Shown piece after piece: positions 1 through 5,040 of a stretch of DNA of 5,040 nucleotides (its first letter is position 1; each line of letters starts with the position of its first letter). Origin of the DNA: an uncultured Collinsella sp. (lineage in GTDB: Bacteria; Actinomycetota; Coriobacteriia; Coriobacteriales; Coriobacteriaceae); the NCBI GenBank assembly GCA_902482615.1, contig CABTAA010000127.1, positions 1-5,040 of the forward strand, in the 5' to 3' direction. The notes below the pieces were generated by a model. The model had not been told where the DNA came from. It searched no databases and saw only the letters and a program-made list of their open reading frames with translations. Made by a program: the position numbers and the translations under genes.

Positions 1-1089
1 CGCGGTCCCGCCAAGCCCACGCTGCTCAACCCCATCCTCGCTAACGACGGCGGTATCCGCGCCGCCGTGATCGTCAACGATATTGGCGAGATCAATGTGG
101 ACGCCAGCCTCATCGCCGACGGCGGCCTTTCCGAGACCGACGACCTCATCCCGCTCACCAACGGCTGCATTTGCTGCACGCTTTCGGACGACCTTGCTAA
201 CCAGCTGCAGGGCATCGCCGATTCGGGCAACTTCGATTACATCATCATCGAGGCCTCGGGCATTTGCGAGCCCATCCCCATCGCCTACACCATCTCGAGC
301 TTCTGCGACGAGGCCAAGGTGGGCGGCGAGCCTAAGCTCGCGCTCGACAACATCGTGGCCGTGGTCGACTGTGCCCGCATGTACGACGAGTTCAACGGCG
401 GTCGCGACCTGCTGGCTGAGGATATCGACGAGGACGACATCGAGAGCCTGCTCATCCAGCAGATCGAGTTCTGCTCCACGCTGATCCTCAACAAGACCGA
501 TACCGTGAGCCCTGAGCAGATCGCCGAGCTCAAGGCCATCGTGCGCAGCCTGCAGAAAGACGCCGTGATCGTCGAGGCCCAAAACGGCGAGGTCCCCATG
601 GAGGAGCTGCTCGATACCGACCGCTTCGACTTTATGCGCGCCTACAACTCCGCCGCTTGGATCGAGGCCATGGAGCATCCCGAGGAGCACGACGACCCCG
701 AGGTGCTCGAGTACGACATCGAGACCTTTGTGTACTCGCGCCGTAAGCCGTTTGACCTGCAGAAGTTCACCGATTTTGTTGAGCAGGAGTGGCCCGACGA
801 GGTCATTCGCGTCAAAGGCCCGCTGTGGCAGACCGGCGATCCGGACATGTGCTACATGTTTGAGCAGGCCGGCCACCAGATGCGCCTGATGGAGAACGGC
901 CTGTTTGTCGACTCGGCGCCCGAGGGCGAGAAACAGAAGATCATCGACGAGAACCCCGAGATCATGCAGATTTGGGACGACGAGACGGGCGACCGTATGA
1001 CGAGCCTGTGCATCATCGGCCGTCACATGGACAAGGATGCGCTCATCGCCTCCCTCGATGCCTGCCTGACCGACTGGCACCGCGCCTAG
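1..1089 (+). CDS. CobW/COG0523-family G3E GTPase (putative metallochaperone), 5' partial
   Basis: The frame is open from base 1 to the TAG at 1087-1089, giving 362 visible residues; the true start lies left of the window. Visible in order: a P-loop region at residues 2-9 followed by TLLN and ILAND; the family's metal-binding CxCC motif in NGCICCTL (Cys56, Cys58, Cys59; bases 163-177); EASG at residues 84-87, matching the E-[TS]-S-G element; the guanine-specificity motif NKTD at 164-167 (bases 490-501); an acidic stretch with two histidines, EHPEEHDD, at 225-232; and a CobW C-terminal domain from about 240 (ETFVYSRRKPFD) to about 350. Members of this family couple GTP hydrolysis to delivery of zinc, cobalt or another metal to client proteins; which metal applies here cannot be read from sequence. 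The P-loop reads GPAKPT instead of G-A/S-G-K-T/S-T, so as written it is probably non-functional or contains sequence errors. The in-frame GTG at 67 is not the start because conserved family sequence precedes it. A terminator follows. Confidence 0.9.
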   Translation, partial: RGPAKPTLLNPILANDGGIRAAVIVNDIGEINVDASLIADGGLSETDDLIPLTNGCICCTLSDDLANQLQGIADSGNFDYIIIEASGICEPIPIAYTISSFCDEAKVGGEPKLALDNIVAVVDCARMYDEFNGGRDLLAEDIDEDDIESLLIQQIEFCSTLILNKTDTVSPEQIAELKAIVRSLQKDAVIVEAQNGEVPMEELLDTDRFDFMRAYNSAAWIEAMEHPEEHDDPEVLEYDIETFVYSRRKPFDLQKFTDFVEQEWPDEVIRVKGPLWQTGDPDMCYMFEQAGHQMRLMENGLFVDSAPEGEKQKIIDENPEIMQIWDDETGDRMTSLCIIGRHMDKDALIASLDACLTDWHRA

Positions 1090-1128
1090 GTTTATCCAAG
1101 CGGGCATTTTTCCGCCTACACAACCGCC

Positions 1129-1163
1129 AAACCACCACGAAGGTGCCCTTCGTGGTGGTTTTT
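1129..1163 (+). terminator. Intrinsic terminator after the GTPase gene, just upstream of trmL
   Basis: There is a perfect 15-bp inverted repeat, with arms at 1129-1143 and 1147-1161, a 3-nt loop TGC, and a run of five T at 1159-1163. This is a textbook rho-independent terminator 39 nt after the GTPase stop. The left arm begins with AAA, so termination in the opposite direction would be weak. The trmL start codon is only 21 nt past the T-run, so this hairpin also lies in the trmL leader if transcription comes from upstream. Confidence 0.9.
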
Positions 1164-1174
1164 CGTTCTGAGCC

Positions 1175-1180
1175 AAGGAG
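1175..1180 (+). promoter_or_regulatory. Ribosome binding site of trmL
   Basis: AAGGAG lies 4 nt upstream of the ATG at 1185-1187. It fixes the start of the methyltransferase at this ATG even though the frame is open further upstream into the preceding gene. The spacing is slightly short but workable. The terminator T-run ends only 11 nt before this site. Confidence 0.8.
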
Positions 1181-1184
1181 ATTC

Positions 1185-1784
1185 ATGTTCAATATCGTGC
1201 TGTATGCACCCGAAATTCCGGCCAATACAGGCAATATCGGCCGTACCTGCGTGGTCACCGGCGCCCGTCTGCATCTGGTGGAGCCGCTGGGGTTTTCGCT
1301 CGACGACAAGACGGTGCGTCGTGCCGGGCTGGGCTACTGGCAAAACTTGGACGTGACGACCTATGCCGGCTGGGAGGATTTCCTTGCGCGCAACGGCCTC
1401 TCCCCTGCCGACGAGCGCCTGCATCTGCTGACCAAAAAGGCGCGCAGAACCTATGCGCAGAGTACCTACCGCGATGGCGACTACTTGGTCTTTGGCAGCG
1501 AGAGCTCGGGCATTCCCGAGCCACTGCTTGCCGCGGCGCCCGAGCGCTGCGAGCGCATCCCGATGCTGCGCGATTGCGACTCGCTCGATAACGCCGAGGC
1601 ATGGGAAGCTCACGAGGAATCGCTGGGGCATACCGAGGACAGCCACGAGGCCATCCTTCGGCAGGATATCTGCGGCAACTTCGTCAATCCCGACGACTAC
1701 CGCATCAGCGCCCTCAACCTTTCCAACAGCGCCGCCATCGTCCTCTACGAGGCCCTACGCCAAACAGGCTTTCCGGGAATGTGA
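1185..1784 (+). CDS. trmL: tRNA (cytidine(34)-2'-O)-methyltransferase, TrmL/SPOUT family
   Basis: This 199-residue protein starts at the ATG behind AAGGAG and aligns from residue 1 with the TrmL family (MFNIVLYAPEIPANTGNIGR). It belongs to the SPOUT (trefoil-knot) methyltransferases, which use S-adenosylmethionine to 2'-O-methylate the wobble nucleotide of tRNA-Leu in the cytoplasm. Family motifs visible are PEIPANTGNIGR (9-20), EPLGF and the RRAGLGYW region (33-52), DGDYLVFGSESSGIP (97-111), IPM (125-127) and the C-terminal NLSNSAAIVLYEALRQTGFPG (178-198), which forms the knot and cofactor site. E. coli TrmL is 157 aa. The extra length here is almost entirely an insertion at about residues 131-173 between IPM and SALNLSN; the rest is collinear. 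The stop codon falls inside a palindromic repeat. The only space between the upstream terminator and this gene is 21 nt, so its promoter must lie upstream of that terminator. Family assignment is firm; tRNA target and exact position are inferred from the family. Confidence 0.93.
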   Translation: MFNIVLYAPEIPANTGNIGRTCVVTGARLHLVEPLGFSLDDKTVRRAGLGYWQNLDVTTYAGWEDFLARNGLSPADERLHLLTKKARRTYAQSTYRDGDYLVFGSESSGIPEPLLAAAPERCERIPMLRDCDSLDNAEAWEAHEESLGHTEDSHEAILRQDICGNFVNPDDYRISALNLSNSAAIVLYEALRQTGFPGM

Positions 1785-1810
1785 CAAAGGAACTGTCCCT
1801 TTGTCACATT
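1778..1810. repeat. Palindromic interspersed repeat, copy 1 (REP/MITE-like)
   Basis: There is a perfect 13-bp stem (arms 1778-1790 and 1798-1810) with a 7-nt loop AACTGTC. The core GTGACAAAG...CTTTGTCAC recurs at 3034-3068. The left arm contains the final ATG codon and the TGA stop of trmL (1782-1784). No T-run follows the stem, so it is not a standard intrinsic terminator, although it could stabilise the mRNA 3' end. The near-palindromic centre and occurrence beside stop codons resemble REP elements mobilised by RAYT (IS200/Y1-type) transposases; that link is inferred, as no transposase is in the window. Confidence 0.85.
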
Positions 1811-1868
1811 CAAGCGCCGCGCCGATGGCACACACGCCTAATTGATGCTCTAGATAAAGAGCCCTCAC

Positions 1869-1896
1869 TTTTAATCAGAATTAACTAAAGTAAAAT
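1869..1896 (+). promoter_or_regulatory. Candidate sigma-70-type promoter for the ATPase gene
   Basis: The region 1851-1905 is strikingly AT-rich for this genome. TAAAAT at 1891-1896 is a fair -10 box (5 of 6 to TATAAT). A weak -35, TTTTAA at 1869-1874, sits 16 nt upstream and matches TTGACA at only 3 of 6 positions. It is placed suitably for the gene starting at 1929. The remainder of the 118-nt gap (1811-1868) holds no recognisable gene. Confidence 0.35.
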
Positions 1897-1904
1897 GAAG
1901 TTAA
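1881..1904. promoter_or_regulatory. Small inverted repeat over the candidate -10, possible operator
   Basis: TTAACT (1881-1886) and AGTTAA (1899-1904) form a perfect 6-bp inverted repeat separated by 12 nt, flanking the candidate -10 box. Spacing between half-site centres is 18 bp, less than two helical turns, so a dimeric regulator could bind. In an AT-rich segment this could arise by chance, and no regulator gene is adjacent apart from the winged-helix ATPase itself. Confidence 0.2.
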
Positions 1905-1915
1905 ACGGCGGTGTG

Positions 1916-1924
1916 AAAGGAGAG
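1916..1924 (+). promoter_or_regulatory. Ribosome binding site deciding a GTG start
   Basis: AAAGGAGAG, with its AGGAG core at 1918-1922, lies 6 nt upstream of GTG at 1929-1931. It is a strong Shine-Dalgarno sequence and selects the GTG over any internal ATG; the conserved NPFTPSFG segment begins only six codons later, which supports the choice. Confidence 0.8.
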
Positions 1925-1928
1925 CTTT

Positions 1929-3029
1929 GTGGAATATCTCGAGAACCCGTTTACCCCCAGTTTTGGTGAGGTTCCTGCCCACCTCGCTGGCAGACAACAG
2001 ATTATTCGGGATTTGGACCGTGCCTTCTTGAGCCAGCGCAGGCGCCCAGAATTGACCTCGATCTTCTCAGGCGCTCGTGGAACCGGTAAAACCGCTCTCA
2101 TGTCGTCGCTCGCGACAAGGGCGGAATCCCACGGCTGGATTGCCGTAAAGACGACCGCGCTCCCGGGAATGCTTGAGGAAATCGAGTTCGGGGCGAAACG
2201 TGCTGCCGGCCATCTTATCGACCCGTCCAACCACTTCGAAGTCACCGGTCTCGGAATTGCACCGCTCGGCAGCATCGAGGTCAATCGCGTTCACGATGCC
2301 TCAACCTGGCGGTATCGCATGAGCGACATCATCGACCAGCTCAACGAAGCGGGCACCGGTCTGCTCGTCACGGTTGACGAGGTGGACCCGACACTCGACG
2401 AGATGATTCAGCTCGCAGCGACGTATCAGCACTTTGTGACCGATGGGAGACGCGTCGCGCTGCTCATGGCGGGACTTCCCAACAACGTCTCGACGTTGCT
2501 GAACCACAAGACGGTCTCGTTCCTTCGCCGCGCCCAACAATATCATCTGGGTCGCATTGCCGACTATGACGTGCGAGAGGCCTTGATTCGCACAATCCAG
2601 GAAAACGATCGCCTGGCAGATGCTGAGGGAATCGATAGAGCCGTTCGCTCGATCTCTGGTTTTCCCTTCCTATTGCAACTCGTAGGCTACCGTGCCTGGG
2701 ATCTCACAAACGATTCGAAGAAAATCTCGTCACGCGACTTTGACCTGGGAATCAAAATCGCGCGCGACGAGATGGACGACCGAATCCTCGCGGCAACCTA
2801 TCGGGAACTCACTGCAGAGGACAAGCGATTCCTCATCGCCATGCTCGATGACGAAGAAGAGTCCACCACCGCCGACCTTATCGAGCGCCTTAAGCGTTCG
2901 CCGCAGCAGGTCTCCCGCTACCGACGCCGCATGATAGATGCCGGCATCATCGGAGAACGAGGACGAGGGCTCGTCGCATTTGAATTGCCATTCTTCCGCG
3001 ACTATCTCGCAGCTCAATGCGTGAAATAG
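1929..3029 (+). CDS. AAA/ORC-like P-loop ATPase with C-terminal winged helix, function unknown
   Basis: This 366-residue protein starts at GTG. The N-terminus NPFTPSFGEVP (6-16) followed by LAGRQQII (19-26) is the pattern of AAA_16/ORC1-Cdc6-like ATPases common in actinobacteria. Walker A is GARGTGKT (48-55), Walker B is LLVTVDEVD (145-153, with Asp150/Glu151), a sensor-1-like strand is ALLMAGLPNN (177-186), and RR at 200-201 is a candidate arginine finger. A lid-like helical region follows. Residues about 291-355 look like a winged helix-turn-helix (DLIERLKRSPQQVSRYRRRM). There is no signal peptide or membrane segment, so it is probably cytoplasmic. The ATPase is predicted to be active because all core residues are present. 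The client is unknown: DNA binding, regulation or a defence role are all possible. It stands alone, flanked by two palindromic repeats, and uses AGA (2), AGG (2) and ATA (1) codons; the GTPase gene has no AGA or AGG, and trmL has one AGA. This hints at recent acquisition. Confidence 0.9.
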   Translation: MEYLENPFTPSFGEVPAHLAGRQQIIRDLDRAFLSQRRRPELTSIFSGARGTGKTALMSSLATRAESHGWIAVKTTALPGMLEEIEFGAKRAAGHLIDPSNHFEVTGLGIAPLGSIEVNRVHDASTWRYRMSDIIDQLNEAGTGLLVTVDEVDPTLDEMIQLAATYQHFVTDGRRVALLMAGLPNNVSTLLNHKTVSFLRRAQQYHLGRIADYDVREALIRTIQENDRLADAEGIDRAVRSISGFPFLLQLVGYRAWDLTNDSKKISSRDFDLGIKIARDEMDDRILAATYRELTAEDKRFLIAMLDDEEESTTADLIERLKRSPQQVSRYRRRMIDAGIIGERGRGLVAFELPFFRDYLAAQCVK

Positions 3030-3033
3030 AAAT

Positions 3034-3068
3034 CAATGTGACAAAGAGGCAGTCCCTTTGTCACATTG
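3034..3068. repeat. Palindromic interspersed repeat, copy 2, between convergent genes
   Basis: The perfect 13-bp outer stem has arms at 3034-3046 and 3056-3068; the inner GG/CC pairs (3048-3049 with 3054-3055) extend it past a bulged A. Over the 27-nt core it differs from copy 1 at 4 positions in direct orientation and 3 in inverted orientation. It fills nearly all of the 40-nt space between the ATPase stop (3027-3029) and the uvrA-like stop (3070-3072), so it would be transcribed from both sides and may limit read-through. Neither side has a proper T-run. Confidence 0.85.
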
Positions 3069-3069
3069 C

Positions 3070-5040
3070 CTATAGGTAGCGACCGGTAATGCTCTTGGAG
3101 CAAGCCGCGATGTCGCTCGGCGTGCCGGCGCAGACGATTTGCCCGCCCGCATCGCCACCGCCCGGGCCCATGTCGATCACGTAATCGGCGTTACGGATAA
3201 GGTCGAGATCGTGTTCGATCACGATAACTGTGGCGCCCTTGGCAACGAGGCCGTCAAACACGTTCAACAGCACCTGAACATCGAGCGGATGCAGGCCGAT
3301 CGTAGGCTCGTCGAATACGAATACGGCATCGTCCTGCACGCGGCCCATCTCGCTCGCAAGCTTAAGACGCTGCGCCTCGCCGCCCGAGAGCGCCGGCGTG
3401 GGCTCACCAAGCGTGAGATAGCCCAAGCCCAGGTCGTGCAAGGTCTGCAAACGCGTCTGAACTTTCTTGAGCCCCAGTGTGGCGTCGATGGCCTCGTCCA
3501 CGCTCATGTCCATGAGCTGCGGCAACGTCAGCAAGCTCCCGTCCCTACCCTCGCGATGGATATGCGAAGCCGCGTCTGCATAACGTGAGCCGCGACATGC
3601 CGGGCAGACGATCTCGACATCGGGCAAAAACTGCACGTCGAGCGATATCGAGCCCGTGCCATCGCACGTAGGGCACCGCAAGGCGCCGGTGTTGTAGCTG
3701 AAGGCGCCCGCTTTGTAGCCGGCTGCCTTGGCTTCGGGCGTACGGGCGAAGGCGCGGCGCAGCTCATCATGGATGTCGGCATAGGTCGCCACCGTCGAGC
3801 GCACGTTGGCGCCGATGGGCGTAGCGTCAATCAGGTTTGCGCGGGCAATACCTTCGGCATCGACCCAACGCACGTGTCCCGGCAGGCGCTCGCCAGCTGC
3901 CCGAGCCTTGAGCGCCGGGATGAGCGTCTCGAGCACCAACGTCGTCTTGCCCGAACCCGAAACACCCGTCACCGCGACGAGACGACCGCGCGGGATATCG
4001 ACTTCGAGCGGCTTGACGGTATGGATGGTATCGGTCGCCATGCGGATATGGCCCTGGTCGAACATTTCGTCGTCAGTCACCTGTGGGCGCAAGCGCTTGG
4101 GCTCGGCGCGCAAAAACGGAGCGATGCGGCTGTCCCGCGATTGCTCGACCTCGTCTACCGTACCAGCAGCGATTACACTGCCGCCGCCTGCTCCGGCAAC
4201 GGGGCCCATCTCGACCAGATAGTCGGCTTCCGCCAGTACGCGCGTATCGTGGTCGACAACAACCACGGTGTTGCCGTCATCCACCAGATCGCGCATCACG
4301 CCCACCAAGCCGTCGACATTGGCAGGATGCAAGCCGATCGAGGGCTCGTCCAGCACATAAAGCACACCCGTCGACCGGTTGCGCACCACGCGGGCGAGCT
4401 GCACACGCTGGCGCTCACCCGTGGAGAGCGTGGCACCGGCGCGATCGAGTGAAAGGTAATCGAGACCCAGGTCGACCAGACGACGGGCCGCGCTCAAAAA
4501 CGAATCGCAGATATCCGTCGCCATGGGCCGCATCTCGGGCGGCAAGGATGCGGGCACTCCGCGCACCCACTCAATCGCCTCGCCCAGCGTCATGGCTGCG
4601 GCCTGCACCAGATTGATACCGCACACCTGGGGCTGGCGCGCAGCCTCGGAGAGACGCGTGCCACCACAGTCACGGCATGGACCCTCGCGCAAAAAGCGCG
4701 CAACGCGTTTGAGGCCCTTGTCGTCCTTAACCTTGGCGAGCGCATTCTCAACGGTATATACGGCGTTGTAATAGGTAAAGTCGAGCGGCGTGGCGCCCTC
4801 GCCGTTTTTGGGAACGTAGAGAATGTGCTTCTTAACCGCCGGGCCGTGGAACACGATATCGCGCTCTTGAGGTGTGAGTTGGCTAAACGGCACGTCGGTG
4901 CGTACGCCCATCTCGCCTGCCACCTGCTTCATCAGATCCCACATGAGCGTACCCCAGGGAAGCACCGCGCCTTCGTTGATGGTCTTTGACTCATCTGGCA
5001 CCAGGCTCGCCTCGTCCACCTCGCGCATGACACCGGTGGC
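3070..5040 (-). CDS. UvrA-family tandem ABC ATPase (UvrA-like paralog), 5' partial
   Basis: The frame is open on the minus strand from base 5040 to the TAG at 3070-3072, giving 656 visible residues; the N-terminus lies beyond the window. The Met at 5026-5028 is internal, since the VMREVDE...VPDESKTINEGA segment matches UvrA just after its first zinc finger. In visible numbering: CxxCxGxRL (122-130), first ABC signature LSTGERQ (205-211), first Walker B YVLDEP (228-233) with VDH (262-264), second Walker A GVSGSGKTT (359-367), zinc finger 2 with Cys456/459 and 479/482 around FLPDV, second signature LSGGEAQ (552-558), second Walker B FVFDEP (574-579), EHD (609-611), and a standard end TGRYL. UvrA dimers bind distorted DNA and recruit UvrB in nucleotide excision repair. 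LSTGERQ plus the compact layout point to the shorter UvrA-like paralogs rather than housekeeping UvrA. The UvrB-binding domain would lie outside the window, so a repair role cannot be confirmed. Its promoter is not in view. Confidence 0.93.
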   Translation of the reverse strand, partial: ATGVMREVDEASLVPDESKTINEGAVLPWGTLMWDLMKQVAGEMGVRTDVPFSQLTPQERDIVFHGPAVKKHILYVPKNGEGATPLDFTYYNAVYTVENALAKVKDDKGLKRVARFLREGPCRDCGGTRLSEAARQPQVCGINLVQAAAMTLGEAIEWVRGVPASLPPEMRPMATDICDSFLSAARRLVDLGLDYLSLDRAGATLSTGERQRVQLARVVRNRSTGVLYVLDEPSIGLHPANVDGLVGVMRDLVDDGNTVVVVDHDTRVLAEADYLVEMGPVAGAGGGSVIAAGTVDEVEQSRDSRIAPFLRAEPKRLRPQVTDDEMFDQGHIRMATDTIHTVKPLEVDIPRGRLVAVTGVSGSGKTTLVLETLIPALKARAAGERLPGHVRWVDAEGIARANLIDATPIGANVRSTVATYADIHDELRRAFARTPEAKAAGYKAGAFSYNTGALRCPTCDGTGSISLDVQFLPDVEIVCPACRGSRYADAASHIHREGRDGSLLTLPQLMDMSVDEAIDATLGLKKVQTRLQTLHDLGLGYLTLGEPTPALSGGEAQRLKLASEMGRVQDDAVFVFDEPTIGLHPLDVQVLLNVFDGLVAKGATVIVIEHDLDLIRNADYVIDMGPGGGDAGGQIVCAGTPSDIAACSKSITGRYL

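Noticed and set aside
67..69. GTG as the start of the GTPase gene
   Set aside because: The frame is open to base 1 and the P-loop-region sequence upstream (TLLN, ILAND) belongs to the family, so the gene is 5' truncated by the window.
1100..1115. Small hairpin GCGG...CCGC downstream of the GTPase stop
   Set aside because: It is a 4-bp stem with an 8-nt loop, next to a far stronger terminator; it could occur by chance.
1116..1646. Minus-strand open frame opposite trmL
   Set aside because: It overlaps the conserved methyltransferase and crosses the terminator; no family motif is visible, so it is a shadow frame.
1847..1862. Hairpin GCTCT-N6-AGAGC followed by CTTTT as a trmL terminator
   Set aside because: The stem is only 5 bp and the T-run is four bases, offset by several bases from the stem; too weak to call.
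1778..3068. CRISPR array from the repeated palindromes
   Set aside because: There are only two copies about 1.2 kb apart with a protein gene between them, and no regular spacers.
1778..3068. Insertion sequence with terminal inverted repeats
   Set aside because: The enclosed gene is an AAA-type ATPase without transposase motifs, each end is itself a palindrome, and no target-site duplication is evident.
3139..4771. Several long open frames on the plus strand opposite the UvrA-like gene
   Set aside because: They are antisense shadows of a high-GC gene: arginine-, alanine- and histidine-rich, no recognisable domain, no ribosome binding sites noted, and full overlap with a clearly conserved coding sequence.
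5026..5028. ATG as the start of the UvrA-like gene
   Set aside because: The frame stays open to base 5040 and the sequence here aligns to the middle of UvrA, after the first zinc finger; about 200 or more residues should lie beyond the window.

Overview
The window looks like chromosomal DNA from a high-GC Gram-positive gut bacterium, most likely Collinsella or a related Coriobacteriia. This rests on codons dominated by GCC, GGC, CGC and GAG, on the protein sequences, and on a recurrent GTGACAAAG...CTTTGTCAC palindrome that I associate from memory with this group. No rRNA or other marker is present, so the taxonomy is an inference.

Layout: (1) 1-1089, plus strand, a COG0523/CobW-family G3E GTPase that enters from the left edge with its P-loop region visible but oddly altered. 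(2) 1129-1163, a perfect 15-bp intrinsic terminator, only 21 nt upstream of the next start codon. (3) 1185-1784, plus strand, a TrmL-type SPOUT tRNA 2'-O-methyltransferase of 199 aa with an insertion of about 40 residues before its final motif. (4) 1778-1810, the first copy of the palindrome, which overlaps and supplies the trmL stop codon. (5) 1811-1928, an AT-rich intergenic region with a candidate promoter, a small inverted repeat and a strong ribosome binding site. (6) 1929-3029, plus strand, a GTG-started AAA/ORC-like ATPase with a C-terminal winged helix, function unknown. (7) 3034-3068, the second palindrome copy, between two convergent stop codons. (8) 3070-5040, minus strand, a UvrA-family tandem ABC ATPase that runs off the right edge.

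The genes do not form one obvious pathway: metal handling or metallochaperone (GTPase), tRNA wobble modification (TrmL), an orphan ATPase, and DNA damage recognition or UvrA-like protection. The most notable structure is the orphan ATPase bracketed by two near-identical palindromes. It uses AGA, AGG and ATA codons that are rare or absent in the two genes to its left, so it may be a later insertion between trmL and the uvrA-like gene. I see no convincing evidence of a complete new multi-gene system; the ATPase with its flanking palindromes is the best candidate for follow-up.
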